Positions 53,226-61,478 of a stretch of 64,000 nt of DNA are shown here, in pieces. Source of the DNA: Paenibacillus foliorum (GTDB lineage Bacteria > Bacillota > Bacilli > Paenibacillales > NBRC-103111). The stretch's first letter is position 1. Each line of letters begins with the position of its first letter. The position numbers and the translations under genes are program-made. The notes under the pieces are model-generated. The model ran no database searches, was not told where the DNA came from, and saw only the letters and a program-made list of their open reading frames with translations. The stretch is taken from NCBI RefSeq assembly GCF_013141765.1, contig NZ_WHOD01000017.1:26349-90348 (forward strand), in the 5' to 3' direction.

Positions 53226-54936
53226 AGGTAATTGGCTGTCCATTAATCGTTCTTTCATAATCATTTGTCCCAAAGGTTAAGGAAAGCACGTCGTTCCTTC
53301 TTGTCTTGTAAACAACGCTTAGCTTATCCCCCGTCTCTGCCGCCGAAGGAATTACCGTATAAGCTGCTCTCTGGTTATTCATGCTTTCAGCCCAACTATT
53401 CAGACTGTCTATACCAAGAGCAGCCACCTCTTTACAAGCTACAACCTCCATAACAACCCCGTTCAAACCGTCTTCAAATGTACTTGAAATGGAAATTCGG
53501 TCTGTTTTTTCTAGGTAGGTAAAATCATTCATCAAATGAAATGCCATATATACATCGCCAATACGCCCATACCCACTCTGCTTTTCAAATCGCCACTCGC
53601 CTTTGGGTAAGCAGCCCACAAGCTCCTCCTTATTAGCTTCATTTGCATCTAAGCTAGGTAAGCTGGAAGGAAGCGCCCATAGTTGAATTAGGCTATCCAT
53701 ATGAAACAGCACTTCGCCGTAAGGACTGGCGTGACGATCATCTCCGCTTTTATATTTCGCCCCCGGATGGAAGAACAAAGCTTGATTGACATGGTTGCCG
53801 TCTGTAAAGGCTTGAGATGTTAAGGGAAGCGTGATATCCCATCTTTGCTGCTCATTATCAAACTCATCCCGACGTTCCCAGACACCTCCAACTGCGTAGT
53901 CAGGTGTGATATACACATACGTATGAGCCTCTTCAGTCACCTTACCATCCAAGCCTGCAAAACGGATGTTACGCTTAACCTCTTGCGGCGAGCTACGGTC
54001 CACAGCCTTTTTTACAATATCCTCAGCAACCTCATAGGTATAAAATGAGGCACCCTCCAGCCGGGTAATAGCGACCGGTTCCGGGAAATCACCGAAAGCA
54101 ATGTAATCCAGCAGGGTGTTGTTGTCTAGCGGAGCATCGTGAGGCCATTGGCGTGATTGTGCTCCTACCCAAGTACCCTTCAAATAATAATCCGCGCGTA
54201 AACGCCACAACAAGTCCAGCATTTCACTAACGACCTGCTGCACATCAGGGTTGTCCACTAACTCCCATACGCAGGTAAAGGCTTGAATCCAATGCCAGTG
54301 CCATGGCAAACAACCATATTCTTTAAACCCAAATTCCCTTACATGCTGCAGCTGCTGCTTAAGAAACCCCAGTCCCTGCTCCAACAGCTCCTTATCGTCA
54401 AATTGATGTGCCAGGAGCAGCTTTAAAGCTGTATGTTTAGCCTCATGATGGTGGACGTGCTGGATCGGGTGACGGTACACATCACTTTGATAGATATGAA
54501 GTATGGCAAGGCTCATATCGCTTTTTAGTTCAATTGGCAATGTGTGTTGGTATTTGTTGTAGAATAAAATAATGAGGCAGCCCATAAGCTCAACCGGCAA
54601 AGGATGTGCCTTTGCAGCCGCTGGATTGTCTCCAAGCCCTAATGGCCAATGCCCATACATTGGATGGTCTGAATCTTGAACCTGAAGCTTCAATACATTC
54701 CCTATCATATCTACAGCTAATTGCATAGCCGCATTGTGCTGTTCCTCGGTCCTATTATCTTCCGAATTCCGTTCAACGCATGAAGCGAAGAGGTGGGTGG
54801 CGTAGTAGAAATTATCGCGAATATCGCTCTTAAACCAGAATCCACTTGGTAGTAAAGGAAGTTCAATAGCCTTATTGGCGGCCAATTTGCGAATCGCATT
54901 TCTTCGTTCAGTTGCAGTATGTGTTTGACCAATCAT
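53191..54936 (-). CDS. Large cytoplasmic protein of unknown function, possible alpha/alpha-toroid lyase-like fold
   Basis: A 581-residue protein without signal peptide or membrane segment. The first about 290 residues look helical with repeated Trp/His motifs (FKSDIRDNFYYATHLFASCV, PMYGHWPLGLGDNP, GCLPWHWHWIQAFTCVWELV), as in alpha/alpha-toroid polysaccharide lyases or hydrolases. The remainder is strand-rich, like a C-terminal beta-sandwich. I recognise no catalytic motif with certainty. AGGAGGAA lies six bases before the ATG. It overlaps the acetyltransferase gene tail-to-tail by 35 bp. Confidence 0.7.
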   Translation of the reverse strand: MIGQTHTATERRNAIRKLAANKAIELPLLPSGFWFKSDIRDNFYYATHLFASCVERNSEDNRTEEQHNAAMQLAVDMIGNVLKLQVQDSDHPMYGHWPLGLGDNPAAAKAHPLPVELMGCLIILFYNKYQHTLPIELKSDMSLAILHIYQSDVYRHPIQHVHHHEAKHTALKLLLAHQFDDKELLEQGLGFLKQQLQHVREFGFKEYGCLPWHWHWIQAFTCVWELVDNPDVQQVVSEMLDLLWRLRADYYLKGTWVGAQSRQWPHDAPLDNNTLLDYIAFGDFPEPVAITRLEGASFYTYEVAEDIVKKAVDRSSPQEVKRNIRFAGLDGKVTEEAHTYVYITPDYAVGGVWERRDEFDNEQQRWDITLPLTSQAFTDGNHVNQALFFHPGAKYKSGDDRHASPYGEVLFHMDSLIQLWALPSSLPSLDANEANKEELVGCLPKGEWRFEKQSGYGRIGDVYMAFHLMNDFTYLEKTDRISISSTFEDGLNGVVMEVVACKEVAALGIDSLNSWAESMNNQRAAYTVIPSAAETGDKLSVVYKTRRNDVLSLTFGTNDYERTINGQPITFTDYQTGELPS

Positions 54937-55122
54937 TACAGTTCCTCCTGATATCTTGTCCTTCTTACCTCTACATTGCAGGATTTAACCTTGCGTTCAT
55001 TATATTAGTGTAACGGAGCTGAAAAGGAAGTCAACCGTTCTTTTTATCAAAAACATCTTTTAACGGATACGCGCAAGCGTGGTAAAATAAACTTCTAACT
55101 TCATATTTTTCTTAAATTATTT

Positions 55123-55151
55123 TGAAGGGTTTCTTCGAACGGCATCGTCTA
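55123..55151 (+). promoter_or_regulatory. Candidate ECF (SigW-like) promoter of the sigma factor operon
   Basis: TGAAGG (55123-55128), a 17-bp spacer and CGTCTA (55146-55151) resemble the SigW-type promoter TGAAAC-N16/17-CGTMTA, 35 bp before the sigma factor start. ECF operons are usually autoregulated in this way. Two of the -35 bases differ from consensus. Confidence 0.6.
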
Positions 55152-55186
55152 AATGAACAGAATGAAAAAATAAAGGCGGTGAAACG

Positions 55187-55789
55187 ATGGAACAATTGAC
55201 GGATGAACAACTGGTTGACCAGATCCGTCAAGGCGATGAGGAAGCTTACCGCTACTTGATAGAGCGACATAGCCAGTACATTTATACGCTCGTCTATCGC
55301 ATGGTTGAGCATCGCGAAACCGCTGAAGATTTGACTCAGGATACTTTTATTAAACTGTACAGGTCATTAGGGCAATTTCGGGGAGATGCCAAATTCACAA
55401 CATGGTTGTACCGATTAACCGTTAACCTGGTTACAGACTACCGGCGATCACAGCGGCGCAAGCCGTACGAGGCTATTTTGGATAAAGTAAAGGGATGGAT
55501 GGGCAAGCGGCAAGAGGAGCCTGAAGCTATGGCACTGCAAAAAGAAGAACAACAGACGGTGCAGAGGCTTCTTGCAGAGCTTCCTGATAAATATAGACTT
55601 ATTTTGTATTTGTACCATTTCAAGCAGCTATCGTACCAAGAGATTGCAGAGGCGACCCAGCTTCCTTTGAAAACCATCGAGACTCGTCTATACCGCGGTA
55701 AGGCTTTGCTTAAACAAAAATGGCAGGAGGTACGCAACAATGAACAACACACATCTGAACGAACGTCAGCTGCAGCGGTATCTAAATAG
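55187..55789 (+). CDS. ECF RNA polymerase sigma factor, SigW-like
   Basis: A 200-residue group IV sigma factor. Region 2 includes LIERHSQYIYTLVYRMVEH and AEDLTQDTFIKLYRSLGQF, with FTTWLYRLTVNLVTDYRR in 2.3/2.4. Region 4 holds LILYLYHFKQLSYQEIAEAT and TIETRLYRGKALLKQ. The length and motifs are close to SigW of Bacillus. It directs envelope-stress genes when released by the anti-sigma factor encoded in an overlapping frame downstream (50-bp overlap). AAAGGCGGTG precedes the ATG. Confidence 0.93.
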   Translation: MEQLTDEQLVDQIRQGDEEAYRYLIERHSQYIYTLVYRMVEHRETAEDLTQDTFIKLYRSLGQFRGDAKFTTWLYRLTVNLVTDYRRSQRRKPYEAILDKVKGWMGKRQEEPEAMALQKEEQQTVQRLLAELPDKYRLILYLYHFKQLSYQEIAEATQLPLKTIETRLYRGKALLKQKWQEVRNNEQHTSERTSAAAVSK

Positions 55790-56213
55790 AATGTGCACAG
55801 AGCTTGAATTTAATAAAATGGGAAAGCACATTCATGGATGCACTAGCTGCCGTACTCGCCTGCATTCCCTTCTCGAAATGGAGCTACTGCTTGATCAAAT
55901 GCCGCTGCTTGCCGCTCCGCCAAAACTTGAAGATCGCATTATGAAGTCTATTTATGCTGACGCCGGTGCGGACATAGGTAAGCAGGCGATATCATCGGTT
56001 ATTCAGAAACGGGGGGCAGGCGCTGTAAATCGCTATCGCTCCGAGCTTGTGAATGGGTTTATTGCGGTAGCTGCAACCTATCTATTTATCAATTCGGGTA
56101 TAATTGGGAAAATTATTTCAATTAATGCGGATAGTTGGGGAGCAGACGTTCAAAATCGGGTTGCTGCTATCGAATCTGTCGTTACACGAATTTCTATACA
56201 ATTATTATCTTAA
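55740..56213 (+). CDS. Zinc-finger anti-sigma factor (ZAS/RsiW-like)
   Basis: A 157-residue protein. The N-terminal ZAS domain contains the H-x3-C-x2-C motif HIHGCTSC (about residues 29-36), which binds zinc and caps the sigma factor. A linker and one hydrophobic segment (FIAVAATYLFINSGIIGKII, about 112-131) follow, with a short outer tail. It probably anchors the sigma factor at the membrane and is cleaved upon stress. It begins inside the sigma gene, behind GGCAGGAGG. Confidence 0.88.
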   Translation: MNNTHLNERQLQRYLNRMCTELEFNKMGKHIHGCTSCRTRLHSLLEMELLLDQMPLLAAPPKLEDRIMKSIYADAGADIGKQAISSVIQKRGAGAVNRYRSELVNGFIAVAATYLFINSGIIGKIISINADSWGADVQNRVAAIESVVTRISIQLLS

Positions 56214-56246
56214 TAAACTACGCCCAAGATCGGAGGTTTATCCTAC

Positions 56247-56879
56247 ATGGAAGAGCAAAACAAAAAACCGCCTCAGATGGATGAAGACCAAGAAGACGCA
56301 TTTATACGGGAAAGAATGGAACGTTGGAATTCCAATTCCTCTAAGCAGCAAGGTGCATTTGATCCGTTTGGGACTCGACCTCGAAAAAGTAAAGTGGTTT
56401 CGGGAATTCTTTCTTTCCTAGTGCCAGGTACCGGTCAGCTTTATTTAGGTTTAATGCAGCGGGGGATGACGATCATGCTGCTGCTGATCTTAAATATTTT
56501 TGCTATTGTGTTTTTTGCAACCAATGCCAGTACGAGTATTCCGTTGATTGTTTTATTCTCGCTGTTTGTCCCTGTCATTTATTTTTACAACATATTCGAT
56601 GCGCTTCAGCAAACGGACAAAGTAAATGGACAGTGGAGTGGGTCATATACGGATCCTTTGGATGAAGCAGAGTCCTCGGTCAACAATTCCTTCAAGAAGC
56701 TTTCAAAAGGAAGCGGTCTTGGCTATTTACTCGTAATAGGTGGAATTGTCTTGTTTCTTGTCAGCAGTAAGCCTGCGTGGCTCAACCGTATTTTCGATTT
56801 GCTTGGATCTTCGATTGGCGCGATTATTTTAATTGTTATAGGCGTTGTTATGTTTTTAAGAGAATCGACCAAAAAATAA
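56247..56879 (+). CDS. Small multi-helix membrane protein of the sigma factor operon
   Basis: A 210-residue protein. The N-terminal 45 residues are polar and charged, followed by GILSFLVPGTGQLYLGLMQR, a TM2-like pattern, and about five helices to the C-terminus (VSGILSFLVPGTG ... FNIFDALQQTDK ... IGAIILIVIGVVMFLRESTKK). The function is unknown. It lies 33 bp after the anti-sigma factor and 46 bp before the next envelope protein, so it probably belongs to the regulon. Confidence 0.75.
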   Translation: MEEQNKKPPQMDEDQEDAFIRERMERWNSNSSKQQGAFDPFGTRPRKSKVVSGILSFLVPGTGQLYLGLMQRGMTIMLLLILNIFAIVFFATNASTSIPLIVLFSLFVPVIYFYNIFDALQQTDKVNGQWSGSYTDPLDEAESSVNNSFKKLSKGSGLGYLLVIGGIVLFLVSSKPAWLNRIFDLLGSSIGAIILIVIGVVMFLRESTKK

Positions 56880-56925
56880 TAAATGCGAGCAAGCTTACTC
56901 AATAAGAGAAAGGAGCGCAAAGATT

Positions 56926-58182
56926 ATGCGCAAAGCAGGGCGCTATACAGCAGCGTTATTATTGGTGGCTGTCGGTGCTGCAGTCATGACAGACCAATAT
57001 TCGGGAACTCATTGGACGAGTTTGCTTATTGACTGGTGGCCGGTCTTGTTTATTACTCTTGGCTTGGAGTATATAGCATTCAATATGAAGTATGGGGAAA
57101 GTGATAAGCAGCTGAGGCTGGATGTTGGCGGAGTAATATTTGCAGTACTTATTTCAGCAGTCGTTATAGGCAGTACGCAGTCTACCGAGACGATTCGTAG
57201 TTGGTTTGGTAATATTAATCTCGCAAATCATATCGGATCGGCCATGAGCGGAGAAGGCCACAAGTTTGAGAAAGAAACGGTCTCAATACCAATCCCTGCC
57301 GGACTTGAGCGTATATCTGTCAACAATCATAGCAATGGTAATGTAACAGTTAAATCCGGTACCTCGGACCAACTGCTGATTGATATGACGGTATATGTCA
57401 CGCTTGGCGATGAGAAAGAGGCTGCTTCTATAGCTGATCAAACTAAGCTGGAGCATATCCTAGATGGTGATAAACTTAAGCTTATTGCTGAAGGCAAGGA
57501 GTTTGGCGAAGGGCTGCCGTGGATGACTCAAAGACCAGGCATAGATTTGGTAATTACGGTGCCGTCGAGAGTACAGGTCAGCATGGACTTTGATATGTCT
57601 AACGGTAAGTTTAAAGCAGAGCAGCTCACATTCCGAAATGAACTAAAGGTTCGCACAACCAATGGTGAAATTCAGGTTGCTTCCATTAATGGAAATTTGG
57701 ATTTAGAGTCAACGAATGCACCCATCAAAGCGGTGAAAATAAAAGGGAATGCGCAGCTTGAAACGACAAATGGTTCGATAGAGATAGAGGATCATCAAGG
57801 GAATGCACGGATTATTTCTACGAACGGACGATTGAGGACTGCGGGTGTTACAGGTTCCATAGAAGCGGAGACGACAAACGGAGGCATAATCGTCACCGAT
57901 GCTCCTCAAGGGTTGAAAGCTCATACAACGAACGGTTCCGTTGAAGTAACCAGCCGTATTGTAAATGGTGACTGGGATGTGGAAACAAGTCACGGTAAAG
58001 TTACGCTAAAGCTCCCAGCAAACGGTGATTATAAAATAAAGGGCGAAGGGCAGAATGGCGATATCCATTCAAGCTTGCCTTTCCAAATCCGCAAAAATAA
58101 GATTGATGGAACCATAGGAAACGGAAGACATGGCATACGTATCGAAACGAATGGCTCCCTTTCCATCCAAACCGCAGATTAA
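56926..58182 (+). CDS. LiaF-like membrane domain with DUF4097-type beta-helix
   Basis: A 418-residue protein. Residues about 1-95 hold three to four helices resembling the LiaI/LiaF transmembrane region (LLIDWWPVLFITLGLEYIAF). From about 120 it is strand-rich and repeats the motif [TS]-[TS]-N-G/A-x-[IV]-x-[VA] about every 20 residues (KVRTTNGEIQVAS, LESTNAPIKAV, LETTNGSIEIED, IISTNGRLRTAG, AETTNGGIIVTD, AHTTNGSVEVTS), the DUF4097 beta-helix. It is exported through the membrane part. It is probably an envelope-stress protein controlled by the upstream ECF sigma factor. Confidence 0.85.
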   Translation: MRKAGRYTAALLLVAVGAAVMTDQYSGTHWTSLLIDWWPVLFITLGLEYIAFNMKYGESDKQLRLDVGGVIFAVLISAVVIGSTQSTETIRSWFGNINLANHIGSAMSGEGHKFEKETVSIPIPAGLERISVNNHSNGNVTVKSGTSDQLLIDMTVYVTLGDEKEAASIADQTKLEHILDGDKLKLIAEGKEFGEGLPWMTQRPGIDLVITVPSRVQVSMDFDMSNGKFKAEQLTFRNELKVRTTNGEIQVASINGNLDLESTNAPIKAVKIKGNAQLETTNGSIEIEDHQGNARIISTNGRLRTAGVTGSIEAETTNGGIIVTDAPQGLKAHTTNGSVEVTSRIVNGDWDVETSHGKVTLKLPANGDYKIKGEGQNGDIHSSLPFQIRKNKIDGTIGNGRHGIRIETNGSLSIQTAD

Positions 58183-58289
58183 TTTTCAAGCGGATTTGGG
58201 AAACGGGCTGCAACTTGATTGACAAATGGAAACAATGCCGCTTACAATTAATCAAACCCTTTTTTATGAATATTAGGCGGTGAGGCAGC

Positions 58290-58727
58290 ATGGATTCCAG
58301 GATGGAGCAAGCGTTAACCAAACTAAAGATGACAGGCGTGCGCATGACACCGCAAAGACATGCGATCCTTGCCTATTTATTAAAGACGATGACACATCCT
58401 ACTGCAGATGAGATATATAAGGCCTTGGCACCCCGCTTTCCTAGTATGAGTGTGGCTACGGTTTATAATAATCTCAAGGTTTTTATTGAAGTCCATCTTG
58501 TCAGGGAAATGACCTATGGCGATCATTCCAGCCGCTTTGATGCCGACATGTCGGACCATTATCATGCTCTTTGCGAGGAGTGTGGAAAGCTGGTTGATTT
58601 TGCTTATAAGCCACTTGATGATTTAGAAAGAACAGCTGGTATTGAAACAGGTTTTTTAGTTAAAAGCCACCGCGTTGAAGTGTACGGCCTTTGTGCTGAA
58701 TGCTCATCTGTACGGCTGACTCGTTAA
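58290..58727 (+). CDS. perR: Fur-family peroxide regulator PerR
   Basis: A 145-residue metalloregulator. GVRMTPQRHAILAYLLKT and HPTADEIYKAL begin the winged helix, SVATVYNNLKVF is the recognition helix, and SDHYHALCEECGKLVDF has the regulatory histidines and the first CxxC. CAEC near the end completes the structural zinc site. PerR represses peroxide-stress genes and senses H2O2 by oxidation of the Fe-binding His. The position before ygzB and ygxA matches Bacillus subtilis and supports PerR over Fur or Zur. A terminator follows at 58761-58806. Confidence 0.9.
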   Translation: MDSRMEQALTKLKMTGVRMTPQRHAILAYLLKTMTHPTADEIYKALAPRFPSMSVATVYNNLKVFIEVHLVREMTYGDHSSRFDADMSDHYHALCEECGKLVDFAYKPLDDLERTAGIETGFLVKSHRVEVYGLCAECSSVRLTR

Positions 58728-58760
58728 AAGTAAGATCAATAACCGTTTAATAAAGTTGCC

Positions 58761-58806
58761 AAACGTGCTTGGGATCCTTGTAGACAAGGTCTCAAGCATG
58801 TTTTGT
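58761..58806 (+). terminator. Intrinsic terminator of perR
   Basis: ACGTGCTTGGGA pairs with TCTCAAGCATGT (with G-T pairs), with an inner CCTTG/CAAGG helix and a following TTTTGTT. Confidence 0.75.
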
Positions 58807-58880
58807 TCAGAGGCAGTTCGGGTGCTTTAGGTCAAAAGTAATCAGTGCGCAGCAGAGACTTGCGACAACATTCGAGGGGA

Positions 58881-58910
58881 TTCTTGCAAGTTCTTGCAAG
58901 TTCTTGCAAC
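58881..58910 (+). repeat. Three tandem 10-bp repeats upstream of the SH3-GH18 gene
   Basis: TTCTTGCAAG occurs at 58881-58890 and 58891-58900 and, with one change, at 58901-58910. The last copy ends 19 bases before TATAAT (58930-58935), and each copy contains TTGCAA, which resembles a -35 element. It may be a regulator-binding array or a slipped-strand duplication that changes promoter spacing. Confidence 0.8.
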
Positions 58911-58972
58911 TTATCCGCAGGAATTAACGTATAATGTTAAGATCTAAAAACCATCATCATGGGAGTGAAAAG

Positions 58973-60709
58973 ATGGAGCCGGAATATCCGATGAAATTAC
59001 CAGTAAGAAAGAAATCGAGAAAGTGGTTTTACCTTTTATCGCTAGTTGCTATTATTTTCGGGGCTGGAGCTGTACTTTATTTCAGCCAATTTATCCCGTC
59101 CAACGATCATGAGGCGCCAACATTTAATGGCAATGTTAAACCGGTCTTTTATAAGGGAGCAATGCTCGATAAGCCTGCTGAAGGTAAAGAGGAAGGATTA
59201 AAGCTACCCTTTGCAACCGTTAAGGAACTGCTCGATCCGACCATGATTTATGAGGAAGCAAGCGAATCGACTATTATTACAACACAGGATAAAGTCATCC
59301 GTTTACGGACAAGTCAATTGACTGGCATGCTTAATGAGAAGCCTTTTAATCTAAAATTCCCGCTTGAGAAAGTGGAAGGCGCTTTATATTTACCGATGGA
59401 GCCGCTTAAGCAGCTGTATTCCTTTGAGCTTAGAGAATCGAAGGATACAGGGGCCGTTATTTTGGTTAAAGAAGGTGATTCGATAGAGTGGGCAAAGACG
59501 GCGGTGTATACGGATAAACCGACAAAGACTATTCCAATGCGTACCGGTCCGACAATTAAGTCTCCAATCTTGGTTGATGTAAGCCAGGAAGAAGAGGTGA
59601 TGATCTGGTCTGAGGAGCAGGAATGGTACAAGGTTCAGTTAACGAATGGTTACCAAGGATATATGAAGAAGGACCATCTACAGCAGGAACATCGCAAAGA
59701 AATAATTCCTGAGCAGCAAACTCCTCCTCCTTTTGTCCCGGTAAAGCCAATTAATGGGAAAATAAACCTGACATGGGAGCAAGTTGTAACTAAGACACCA
59801 GATGCTACAAAATTTGTGCCCATGCCTGGGTTGAATGTAGTTAGCCCCACCTGGTTTCATCTTGAAGATGGGCAGGGTAATTTGAAAAATATTGCAGATC
59901 CCGCTTATGTTAAATGGGCTCATAGTCAAAATATTCAAGTTTGGGGATTATTCAGTAATGGCTTTGAACCCAAAAGAACGACAGAAGCACTGGCTACCTA
60001 CGATAAACGCATGAAGATGATCAAGCAGCTTCTTAGCTTTGCCCAATTATATTCACTTCAGGGTATCAATATCGATTTTGAGAATGTAAATGTCAAGGAC
60101 AAGGAAGAGCTTGTGCAGTTCGTACGCGAAATGGTTCCACTTATGCATGAACAAGGACTTGTTGTATCGATAGATGTTACGCCAAAATCAACCAATGAAA
60201 ACTGGTCCTTATTCTATGATCGCAAAGCCTTAATTGAATCTGTGGATTATATGATGCTTATGGCGTACGACGAACATTGGGCGAGCAGCCCGGTCGCAGG
60301 CTCTGTTGCCTCTCTGCCGTGGGTGGAGAGCAGTCTGACCCGAATGATGAAGGAAGACCGTATACCCGCGTCCAAGCTAATTCTGTCCATTCCCTTTTAC
60401 ACTAGGATATGGACGGAAGAAACCGTTGACGATAAAGTCAAGGTGAGCTCCAGAGCAGTCTTTATGGAAAATCCTCAGAAAGTTATCAAGGAGAAGAAGT
60501 TGACACCTGTTTTTAAGTCGGATGTAGGACAAAACTATGTTGAGTACAAAGAGGGTAACAAGCTCAACAAGATTTGGATTGAGGACGAAGTCTCAATAAA
60601 GGCGAGAATGGATCTAGTCAAGAAGTATGGACTAGCGGGAGTCGCGTCTTGGAGAAGAGGATATGAAACTCCACAAGTTTGGAGCCTCATAGATGATGCA
60701 CTCAAATAA
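58973..60709 (+). CDS. Membrane-anchored SH3-GH18 glycoside hydrolase
   Basis: A 578-residue protein with an N-terminal anchor (about residues 18-40, WFYLLSLVAIIFGAGAVLYF) and an extracellular region. A copper-amine-oxidase-stalk-like stretch spans about 60-170, a bacterial SH3 domain about 180-240 (TIPMRTGPTIKSPILVDVSQ, EWYKVQLTNGYQGYMKKDHL) and a GH18 barrel about 265-578. The active-site strand reads LQGINIDFENVNV, with the last Glu as the catalytic acid, and MLMAYDEHW follows. It probably acts on peptidoglycan or spore cortex, like YaaH/YdhD-type enzymes. ATG 58973 (GGGAGTG, five bases) is preferred over ATG 58934. Confidence 0.87.
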   Translation: MEPEYPMKLPVRKKSRKWFYLLSLVAIIFGAGAVLYFSQFIPSNDHEAPTFNGNVKPVFYKGAMLDKPAEGKEEGLKLPFATVKELLDPTMIYEEASESTIITTQDKVIRLRTSQLTGMLNEKPFNLKFPLEKVEGALYLPMEPLKQLYSFELRESKDTGAVILVKEGDSIEWAKTAVYTDKPTKTIPMRTGPTIKSPILVDVSQEEEVMIWSEEQEWYKVQLTNGYQGYMKKDHLQQEHRKEIIPEQQTPPPFVPVKPINGKINLTWEQVVTKTPDATKFVPMPGLNVVSPTWFHLEDGQGNLKNIADPAYVKWAHSQNIQVWGLFSNGFEPKRTTEALATYDKRMKMIKQLLSFAQLYSLQGINIDFENVNVKDKEELVQFVREMVPLMHEQGLVVSIDVTPKSTNENWSLFYDRKALIESVDYMMLMAYDEHWASSPVAGSVASLPWVESSLTRMMKEDRIPASKLILSIPFYTRIWTEETVDDKVKVSSRAVFMENPQKVIKEKKLTPVFKSDVGQNYVEYKEGNKLNKIWIEDEVSIKARMDLVKKYGLAGVASWRRGYETPQVWSLIDDALK

Positions 60710-60714
60710 TATGG

Positions 60715-60767
60715 GAAAAGAGCTCCTCTCGCTGCTGCATAGTGCAGTAGCGAGAGAAGCTCTTTTC
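60715..60767 (+). terminator. Intrinsic terminator
   Basis: GAAAAGAGCT-CCTCTCGCT-GCTGCA pairs with TGCAG-TAGCGAGAG-AAGCTCTTTTC over more than 20 bp, directly behind the GH18 stop. Confidence 0.9.
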
Positions 60768-60798
60768 TGTTGAATAGTACAAGCGCCCGGTGGAGCTT

Positions 60799-60990
60799 AA
60801 CGGAAGGAAGAGTTCCGCTACTCCATTTGTCGCCACTTGCTTAAGGTGATAGCGGAAGCAGAAGTTCCGTTAATTTGAGCGAATTGCAGTATTACATACA
60901 AAAACAGAGAGATAGCGGAACTAGCAGTTCCGTTATCTCTCTGTTTTTTGCGCTTTCCAGGCGATAAAGGAACAAGTCCTTCCGCTATTG
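60799..60990. repeat. Cluster of four TTCCG palindromes
   Basis: Four imperfect palindromes with the core CGGAA-N(6-8)-TTCCG occur at 60799-60820, 60850-60873, 60913-60935 and 60963-60987. The third is extended to a long hairpin (60899-60950, with ACAGAGAGAT / ATCTCTCTGT arms and T-runs) that can act as the terminator of ygzB on the minus strand. The shared AGCGGAA...GTTCCGTTA sequence suggests a dispersed repeat family. Confidence 0.75.
60899..60950. terminator. Bidirectional terminator-like hairpin
   Basis: AACAGAGAGATAGCGGAACT pairs with AGTTCCGTTATCTCTCTGTT around AGC (one mismatch and one G-T pair), flanked by A- and T-runs. It is part of the palindrome cluster and lies 66 bp past the ygzB stop. 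Confidence 0.75.
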
Positions 60991-61015
60991 GCCTCGACTT
61001 CCGTGGATGCAGCCC

Positions 61016-61357
61016 TTAAACGTTGGCGTTAGGGTCATGCTTGGGATCCAGGGATAGAATCGTTTTGCAGAACATACAGCGGTCTGTTTTGCCTAGCAGC
61101 TTAGTTGGTTTGCCGCATTCTGGGCATTCGATCACGGTTGTGCTTGTGGACATCATGCCGGCCCAGAAGTAGACTGCCATGCTTGCTAGCATAGCTATTG
61201 CTCCCAAGACCATGAAGATACCGGCCATTATTTTACCCGCGGCTCCCCAGTTAAACACAATTCCAGCCAGCCCAACTATCATGAGCAGCATCCCACCCAT
61301 TGTTAACAAAAGGCCCCATAACCGGAACTCGTTGACTTTACTTGATTTGAATTTCAT
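61016..61357 (-). CDS. ygzB: YgzB/UPF0295-family zinc-ribbon membrane protein
   Basis: A 113-residue protein with two helices (about residues 12-33 and 40-62) and a C-terminal zinc ribbon, IECPECGKPTKLLGKTDRCM with CKTIL, which matches YgzB (UPF0295) of Bacillus in length and layout. The function is unknown. ATG 61357 is chosen over GTG 61366 by family start and AGAAGTGA spacing. It is near perR and divergent from ygxA, the same neighbourhood as in Bacillus subtilis. Confidence 0.85.
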   Translation of the reverse strand: MKFKSSKVNEFRLWGLLLTMGGMLLMIVGLAGIVFNWGAAGKIMAGIFMVLGAIAMLASMAVYFWAGMMSTSTTVIECPECGKPTKLLGKTDRCMFCKTILSLDPKHDPNANV

Positions 61358-61478
61358 GGCTGTCACTTCTTTCTTCCAAAATAAATTGTGATAGTTGTCA
61401 CGTAATTAATGCAGGAAACCGACCAACTGTGTAGAAATAAGATGTATCAAGAAAAGTGAGTTTTGGAGGCTGCAGGCG

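Noticed and set aside
58240..58289. Possible PerR box before perR
   Set aside because: TTACAATTAATCAAA differs from the PerR box TTATAATNATTATAA at several symmetric positions, which is too weak to claim autoregulation.
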